A stretch of 23,305 nt of DNA, from contig JAUCBJ010003677.1 in NCBI GenBank assembly GCA_032718475.1, forward strand, positions 1 to 23,305. The letters run 5' to 3'. Under the pieces are notes generated by a model. It worked only from the letters and a program-made list of their open reading frames with translations. It made no database searches and was not told the origin of the DNA. Shown here in pieces: positions 18,213 to 23,305 of this stretch (position 1 is the stretch's first letter; each line of letters begins with the position of its first letter). The DNA comes from Nemertoderma westbladi (taxonomy: Eukaryota > Xenacoelomorpha > Nemertodermatida > Nemertodermatidae). The position numbers and the translations under genes were made by a program.

Positions 18213-18302
18213 ATTGTTTACGTGGTATCCAATGACGGCGTTAAGTAATGTCCCCTTAGTGGACATTACTTAACGTCGTCATGCGTCGTCACCTAAACAA
18301 TA
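18213..18302. repeat. Strong inverted repeat (foldback element)
   Basis: The inner arms 18232-18253 and 18261-18282 pair over 22 bp with one mismatch (cgttaagtaatgtcc against ggacattacttaacg) around a seven-base loop. Pairing resumes outside after an unpaired 12-base stretch of equal length on both sides (tattgttta against taaacaata), giving arms of about 40 bp. Such a symmetric structure is typical of a small palindromic MITE or of cruciform-prone DNA. No flanking duplication was established. Confidence 0.8.
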
Positions 18303-19513
18303 ACACCAAATACAATACTAAATGTACAGGCCGATACAATGCTGCAATGTCCTCTAAAGTTTTAAAGTGCTAAATAACAACTCGCTGTTGATACTAACGG
18401 CGTTGATTAATGTTACAATTTTGGAATAAAGGTACATTATTAGAATTAGTACGTATACACAACACATTGGCTAGTGAACATAACAAAAAAAGTAAGTGAT
18501 AAATAAGAAAATTCAAATTTTAACTTTTCTGCGATCAATGCGAAGTAGGGAAATACATAAACCGCGTAGGTACAACTTGTATTATTTATAAGACCAATTT
18601 GACCAAATATATTAACGGTAATTGTTTATTATATCACTGGAAACTTGTGTCAATCCACGAAATTGTACTGAATTTATTTTATTATAGAATCGTCGCGGAC
18701 TATTCGGCATATTGCACACTATTCGCCGCGAGCGACAAAATCACTTATTAAATCAGTTACGAGGGTCTTTACCCCGAAAAAGAAAAGCGGCGTCCAATGT
18801 AGCAAACTTTTTTAATAAAAATAATAAAATCACTTTAATTTTTATTTAGGATTTTACCTTGAGTCTTAATAATTCGAGTTGTGGTTTCCACTACGCTAGA
18901 TTATCCAGCATAAATGTTGAAAACAATGTACAGTAGATATAAAGGTACACAATGGAGGAAATTACAAATAAATCCTCAACATAGACAAATTGATGGGTTG
19001 TGTAAAAGTGCACATTATATTCAAGTCTGACAGTGTAGTGGCATTTTGTTATTGTTAATATTTTGTTGTCCTAGATATTAGATTAAAAACAAATAGCTGC
19101 AAATAGTATTTCGTCTTTACTGTTTATTTTGTTTCAACGTTTGTTTATTCGTGTGCAAAGAAAATTGTTTCTTTTTTTGTATCATTATGACGTAATCTTG
19201 TAGATCGATCATTTCGCTTTTCATTTCATTTCGCTTTTCGTTTTATTAATTATTAATTAGCTCCGCGCGTCTTTGTTAATTCAATAAACAATACTTTTAC
19301 AGATTGTCAAATTAGTATATAGCATATAAATAAACCACAGTAAAAATAATGAGGGGATTCAATTCAAAGGATAGTTTGTCACTTGACCTTAACGGGTTTA
19401 ACGGGTTTAACACACTTCGAATATCCAAGGGACTCTAATTGAAACAATACCGGCAGCAGTGAGAATAATAACAGAAGTGAGAATATCCGCTAGATATATA
19501 TCTACTACTACTG
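18303..19513. other. Long AT-rich intergenic stretch
   Basis: No supported ORF on either strand over 1.2 kb. Minor trace: a degenerate further copy of the foldback core at about 18398-18416 (ggcgttgattaatgttac). Two tandem tttcattt-type runs occur near 19212-19240. Confidence 0.45.
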
Positions 19514-19585
19514 CTGGTCCTCACGGCAAAAGCAATGTCCTGCAAAGCGGGGGCGGTTCTCTTTAAGTGTCAAGCTAGGGGAAAC
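19514..19585 (-). pseudogene. Short family B retrotransposon fragment
   Basis: The reverse complement of about 22460-22531: ggtcctcacggcaaaagcaa, tgcaaagcgg and agtgtcaagct. It encodes remnants of FAGHCFRRED. Both ends are internal to the element, so this is a rearranged piece, not a normal 5'-truncated insertion. Confidence 0.8.
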
Positions 19586-19618
19586 TTAAGGGAGACCTCT
19601 AAAGTTGTATTCAAGGAT

Positions 19619-19762
19619 GTTATTACGTTACGTTACCGTATCTTTTCAGGAATACCGTTGCTCAATATTTTTCCGTAACGTAAACCGTAACGTAATAGCT
19701 TTTTCAATACCGTAACGTAATATTACTGTATATTTTTACCGTAAACGTAATAGCGTAATATT
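19619..19762. repeat. CGTAACGTAA repeat cluster, in both orientations
   Basis: TTACGTTACGTTACCG occurs once near 19624 and its complement CCGTAACGTAA several times from about 19672 to 19760 (19672, 19685, 19716, with degraded copies after), so the cluster is partly inverted. It resembles the subterminal repeats of a DNA transposon, where transposase-binding sites are repeated, but no TIR or target duplication was found. Confidence 0.6.
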
Positions 19763-20130
19763 TGTTTTATCTACCAAGCAATCATTTTGGACAAAAAAGT
19801 AAATCTTTCGACTATAAACTTTCACTTGCACGTTCTAGCTAATCAATATAAAGCTAAATGCTTTAATAAGTTTTGTTTGTCTGTACACGGTATCCTTATA
19901 GCCAGCTTCCTGGCTTCTCCAGTTATTTATGATAAAGTTTTAATTAATAATTAATTAATAGATAAATTAAGTTTTAATTATACATTAAGTTTTAATTAAT
20001 GGTAAGCTAACTAGGGCTACTGACTGAACTATTTATACTGAGTCTCTGCTCTATCCTAGCTGTAGCCTATAACAACGCAGTATGCTGTAATGGTATAGAT
20101 CATAGATTTACAGGACAGGTTAGCAGGGTA
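19763..20130. other. AT-rich intergenic stretch
   Basis: Contains a (TAATTAAT)-rich part near 19940-20000. No gene or element is supported. Confidence 0.4.
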
Positions 20131-20197
20131 TGCGGACACTTCCCCCCGGACACTTCCCTCCCGGACACTTCCCCCCAGACACCCCCCCCCCCCCCCC
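20131..20197. repeat. Minisatellite of about 15 bp ending in a 16-C run
   Basis: Three to four units of cggacacttccccc lie in tandem, then 16 C at 20182-20197. The minus strand has repeated G runs compatible with a G-quadruplex. A short plus-strand frame reading LPPGHFPPGHFPP is only a translation of the repeat. Confidence 0.85.
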
Positions 20198-20239
20198 GAC
20201 AGTTTTTAACTTCGCACATTCTTATTTTACATTTTGTAA

Positions 20240-22711
20240 GGTAAATGGCTACATCCTACATCGCCTTGGGTCTATAGCAATAGTGTTAACCGAAATTCTG
20301 TCCATCTTCAGGATTTTATCTCTGGAAATGGATTGTTTTCGGCTGGAACCCAGTTCAAGAAGCGAACTGGAAAGCTATGGACTCATAGTGGACCCAGTGG
20401 TCACAAGTCCCAGATAGACCATATTCTGTTTCGTAGGAAATACAGGAGCTCTATACAAGACTGTAATGCATTTACACTTCGACCCTTCTCCAGTGATCAC
20501 CGCCTTATTGTGGCCAAGGTAAGACTTAGTCTGCGTGCTAGCAGAACAACGAAATCTGCCTTGCCACGGCATGACTGGTCCTCTCTGTTGCAACAGCCAA
20601 GTGTGAGATCCAGCTTCACACTACAGCTGAGCAACAGGTATGAGGCTCTTGCCTCTGAGGCGGCAGATCACTGCGAGGGCTATACTGCCTTTACAGAAGC
20701 AGTTAAGTTAGCAGCTGCAGAAACAGTTCCTGTATACCCTCGAAACAGGAAAAGGGCCCCCTGGACTGACAACAAAATTCAGAAGTGCCGAAATGACCTT
20801 CATAAGGCGCAGAAAGAGTCCCGACTCAAACAGACTACAGCGGCCAAGAATGCAGTTAAAGCTGCATCTAGGTCCCTGAACAGGCAGTACTCTGTTAATC
20901 TACAGGAGCTAATAAACCAACAGGTTGATGCCATCAATGATGCTGACGACAGCAGGCAATCATCCCAGGCATGGAAATCGATCAATCTGCTTACTGGGCG
21001 GAAAAGCCAACCAACCACCAAGGTTAAGGCTGAATCACCAGCCGATCGCCTCAATGGTTGGAAAGCCCACTTTGAAAAGCTCCTCAATAATGACAGGGTA
21101 TTGCCTGATAACTTTATAGAAGTAAAAGTGTCTGAGTCTGTACTCCCAGATATTCCCATTGGCGATATCTCCTTTGCAGAAGTGAAGGCTGCTGCAAAGA
21201 GCATTAAGACCAATCGTGCCAGTGGAGTAGATGGTGTTCCCCCTGAGGTCTTTAAAATACCTGAGTGTTTAAAGCTCATCTATCCCATCATAGTAGACAT
21301 GTACCGTACAACAAGAGTCCCACAAGAAATGAAAATAAATAAGTTGGTGCCAGTTCCCAAGAAGGGCAACCTAACACTCTATGGTTCTTTTCGGGGAATC
21401 TCATTGATCTCGATTGCTGCAAAACTATACAATAGAATTCTATTAAATCGCATCAGGGATCCCATTGAGAGACTGCTACGTGGAAATCAGAATGGGTTCC
21501 GTAAAGGTCGTGGGACCATGGAGCCCATTTTGGCACTTAGAAGGATAATTGAAGAGTTATCAAAAAAGAAAGACAGGCATCTGGCTGTTATCTTTGTTGA
21601 CTTCTTCAAGGCCTTTGATTCAGTCTCTCGCTCACGTATGTTCAGCATACTTTCATTATATGGGATTCCTGATGAAATTATTGCAGCAATCAGATCAGTA
21701 TACGATGGTTCGACAACATTTGTGTCTACTGTTGACGGTGACACAGAACCATTTGAAGTGTTATGGGGCGTCCTCCAAGGAGACACACTTGCACCATTCT
21801 TGTTCATTATTGTGGTTGACTATGTTCTACGCATGTCCTTAGATCATCATAATGATGATGGGGTGATGATAACTCCACCTACTGGCTCCAGAAGTCGAGG
21901 AAATCCTGCCAAGTACCTAACTGATCTAGACTTTGCTGATGACTTAGGAGTACTCTCAGAATCATTAGAGGGAGCCCAACGGCTCCTCAGCTCATTAGAA
22001 CATGCTGCTTCTAGTGTTGGTCTTTTTATTAACTCCAGAAAGACCAAAATTCTGACAGTTAACTTTGAAAGTCCTCAGCAAGTCTCTGATCGGATGAGCA
22101 TAAGCTCAAAGGATGGTATGCTTGAGCATGTGGACGACTTCTGTTACCTGGGATCATGGATCCGGAAGTCAGGTGAGGACCTTCGAATACGTAAGGGAAA
22201 GGCATGGGCAGCCTTGAATAGGCTTTCCAGGATTTGGAAGTCACCGAGAATTAATCGGAAACTTAAGGTCCGATTATTTAGAGCAGCAGTAGTTCCAGTA
22301 CTCCTCTACGGGAGTCCATGCTGGGCTCTAACTGCTGAGGACACCAAATCTCTGGATGGCACATTCACAAGAATGCTACGCCGGGTTCATTGTGTCAAGT
22401 ACAATGCACACATCTCCAACCAGACACTATATAACATTGGAGGTGTCTCATTGGTTCCCCCAAGCTTGACACTAGAACAAAATCGCCTCCGCTTTGCAGG
22501 ACATTGCTTTCGCCGTGAGGACCAGCCAGTGCATAATCTTGTACTTTGGCAGCCTCATGGAGTGAATAAGCATGGTGGACAGCCCATGACTTTCTTGAGA
22601 CGCATCTTAAAGGACACTGGCCTTAAAGATGCGGATGATCTAGCAAATGTCATGGGTGATAGGGAGTTGTGGCGGCGCAATTTTGTCGACAAGCCGGCAC
22701 AGCATTCTTAA
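20240..22711 (+). CDS. Partial APE-RT polyprotein of family B (no original start)
   Basis: About 820 codons open in one phase. There is no ATG with a good claim to be the native start: the endonuclease N-terminus is absent, and the first residues after the stop at 20237 are likely host sequence fused by the truncation. The endonuclease cannot be active because its Glu/Asp residues from the missing half are gone, but the RT domain has all catalytic Asp residues (one in motif A, two in FADD). The C-terminal part after FADD follows the RTE pattern and shows no zinc-knuckle. It is about 40% identical by eye to family A over the RT. Confidence 0.85.
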   Translation, partial: GKWLHPTSPWVYSNSVNRNSVHLQDFISGNGLFSAGTQFKKRTGKLWTHSGPSGHKSQIDHILFRRKYRSSIQDCNAFTLRPFSSDHRLIVAKVRLSLRASRTTKSALPRHDWSSLLQQPSVRSSFTLQLSNRYEALASEAADHCEGYTAFTEAVKLAAAETVPVYPRNRKRAPWTDNKIQKCRNDLHKAQKESRLKQTTAAKNAVKAASRSLNRQYSVNLQELINQQVDAINDADDSRQSSQAWKSINLLTGRKSQPTTKVKAESPADRLNGWKAHFEKLLNNDRVLPDNFIEVKVSESVLPDIPIGDISFAEVKAAAKSIKTNRASGVDGVPPEVFKIPECLKLIYPIIVDMYRTTRVPQEMKINKLVPVPKKGNLTLYGSFRGISLISIAAKLYNRILLNRIRDPIERLLRGNQNGFRKGRGTMEPILALRRIIEELSKKKDRHLAVIFVDFFKAFDSVSRSRMFSILSLYGIPDEIIAAIRSVYDGSTTFVSTVDGDTEPFEVLWGVLQGDTLAPFLFIIVVDYVLRMSLDHHNDDGVMITPPTGSRSRGNPAKYLTDLDFADDLGVLSESLEGAQRLLSSLEHAASSVGLFINSRKTKILTVNFESPQQVSDRMSISSKDGMLEHVDDFCYLGSWIRKSGEDLRIRKGKAWAALNRLSRIWKSPRINRKLKVRLFRAAVVPVLLYGSPCWALTAEDTKSLDGTFTRMLRRVHCVKYNAHISNQTLYNIGGVSLVPPSLTLEQNRLRFAGHCFRREDQPVHNLVLWQPHGVNKHGGQPMTFLRRILKDTGLKDADDLANVMGDRELWRRNFVDKPAQHS

Positions 22712-22741
22712 AAATGCAGCTGCAATGCAGCATGCCGATCC
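20258..22741 (+). mobile_element. RTE-like retrotransposon, family B: 5'-truncated copy with uninterrupted frame
   Basis: An open frame runs from a stop at 20237 to TAA at 22711; recognisable endonuclease sequence begins about 20258. The copy lacks the N-terminal half of the APE domain. What remains encodes the APE C-terminus (GTQFKKR, QIDHILF and SSDH with the catalytic His near 20498) and a complete RT: VPKKGN...SFRGISL, NGFRKGRGT, motif A FVDFFKAFD (from 21593), motif B GVLQGDTLAP, motif C FADD (from 21932), DDFCYLGSWI, LLYGSPCWAL, LDGTFTRMLRR and FAGHCFRRED. The motif order and short 3' end fit the RTE clade. The stop is followed by only about 30 bases to the family terminus gcaatgcagcatgccgat and a tagtag tail. 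The lack of any stop or shift over 817 codons suggests a young insertion; the missing N-terminus makes it non-autonomous. Confidence 0.92.
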
Positions 22742-23305
22742 TAGTAGTAAGGTAAACGGACCGCTTGTATCCAGACAAGTTGTATCCAATTTTCCTTTCT
22801 TAGCTCAGAAAGTGATCTTTTGCATCCCGATTTTACATTGTGTATCCAAGTTTTATTTATGGGTTTTATCAATGCAATTACATCGTATTGTTTGCTAATC
22901 TTTAAACAATTAATTAGATGACCTATAAATTCCAGCCCCCGAATGATATACTGTTTTTATTAACTATAGAACTATAATAATTAATTGTTTTAATTATTGG
23001 TATTATTATGTAATGGTCTTCTTCAAATTGTAGCAGATGGGGATGAATATTATTGTTGCAATCATAACTATACCTCTCCAGGGGAAAATCGACATGCGTC
23101 GACCTGTATTCTGTGTTCAGCATTACATATTGATAAATTAATTATATTCCCTGGTTACTTGCAATATTTTTAATAGGATTTTGTTGAATTATATAATATT
23201 GTAGTAATTTATATATTAATTTGGTTAACATTTAATGCAGCTCCTACTTTAGGCTTAGTCAATTTATTATCTGATGATACAAACATGAATTAATTATTTC
23301 AAAAT
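22742..23305. other. AT-rich right flank
   Basis: Three copies of tgtatcca occur within about 100 bp (22766, 22785 and 22840). The minus frame 22923-23123 has no motif. Nothing else is supported. Confidence 0.4.

Noticed and set aside
20130-20417. Proline-rich 95-codon frame
   Set aside because: Half is minisatellite translation and the rest is out of phase with the retrotransposon.

Overview
This is a eukaryotic nuclear window from an animal. Two independent single-exon host genes have clear metazoan relatives: a CK1 delta/epsilon-type protein kinase and a four-helix membrane protein resembling the TMEM272-like family. The rest is AT-rich, gene-poor DNA filled with dated and younger mobile elements. 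The palindromes TAGGCCTA and TACCGGTA recur throughout. An invertebrate, plausibly marine, fits best; the species cannot be fixed from the sequence.

Layout. 1-1736 (minus) is a long open frame of at least 578 codons that runs off the left edge. It has its own ATG, an in-frame stop upstream, a nine-residue Ala/Glu/Lys repeat and a basic tail. I cannot assign it; a retroelement Gag-like or other structural protein is possible. Its upstream side carries six near-regular TACCGGTA palindromes (1826-2115) and two 288-bp direct repeats (about 3040-3615).

5043-7025 (plus) is a 5'-truncated RTE-like APE-RT retrotransposon (family A), broken by one stop and one frameshift. Further family A pieces lie at 10488-10610 (plus) and 13468-14100 (minus); these supply the C-terminal end that the main copy lacks. 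20258-22741 (plus) holds a related but distinct element (family B) whose retained reading frame is uninterrupted. Decayed family B relatives lie at 7759-8446 (minus, internally deleted), 14430-14810 (plus) and 19514-19585 (minus). A third, more distant LINE fragment lies at 9424-9783 (minus). A 215-bp hAT-type MITE with a visible 8-bp target duplication sits at 7387-7601, with two solo hAT-like ends nearby.

Host genes. 11778-12593 (plus) encodes the TMEM272-like protein; about 1.15 kb upstream is a perfect 14-bp RFX X-box palindrome. 16266-17216 (plus) encodes an intact, intronless 316-residue CK1 delta/epsilon catalytic domain without the usual autoinhibitory tail. It is probably a retrogene or a specialised paralogue.

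Between these are dispersed non-coding repeats: a 220-bp pair at 8911 and 12981, a composite repeat at 10083-10436 with halves on either side of the kinase gene, and two hairpin-forming inverted repeats at 17821-17930 and 18213-18302. There is no operon-like organisation. The genes are independent units embedded in transposon debris.
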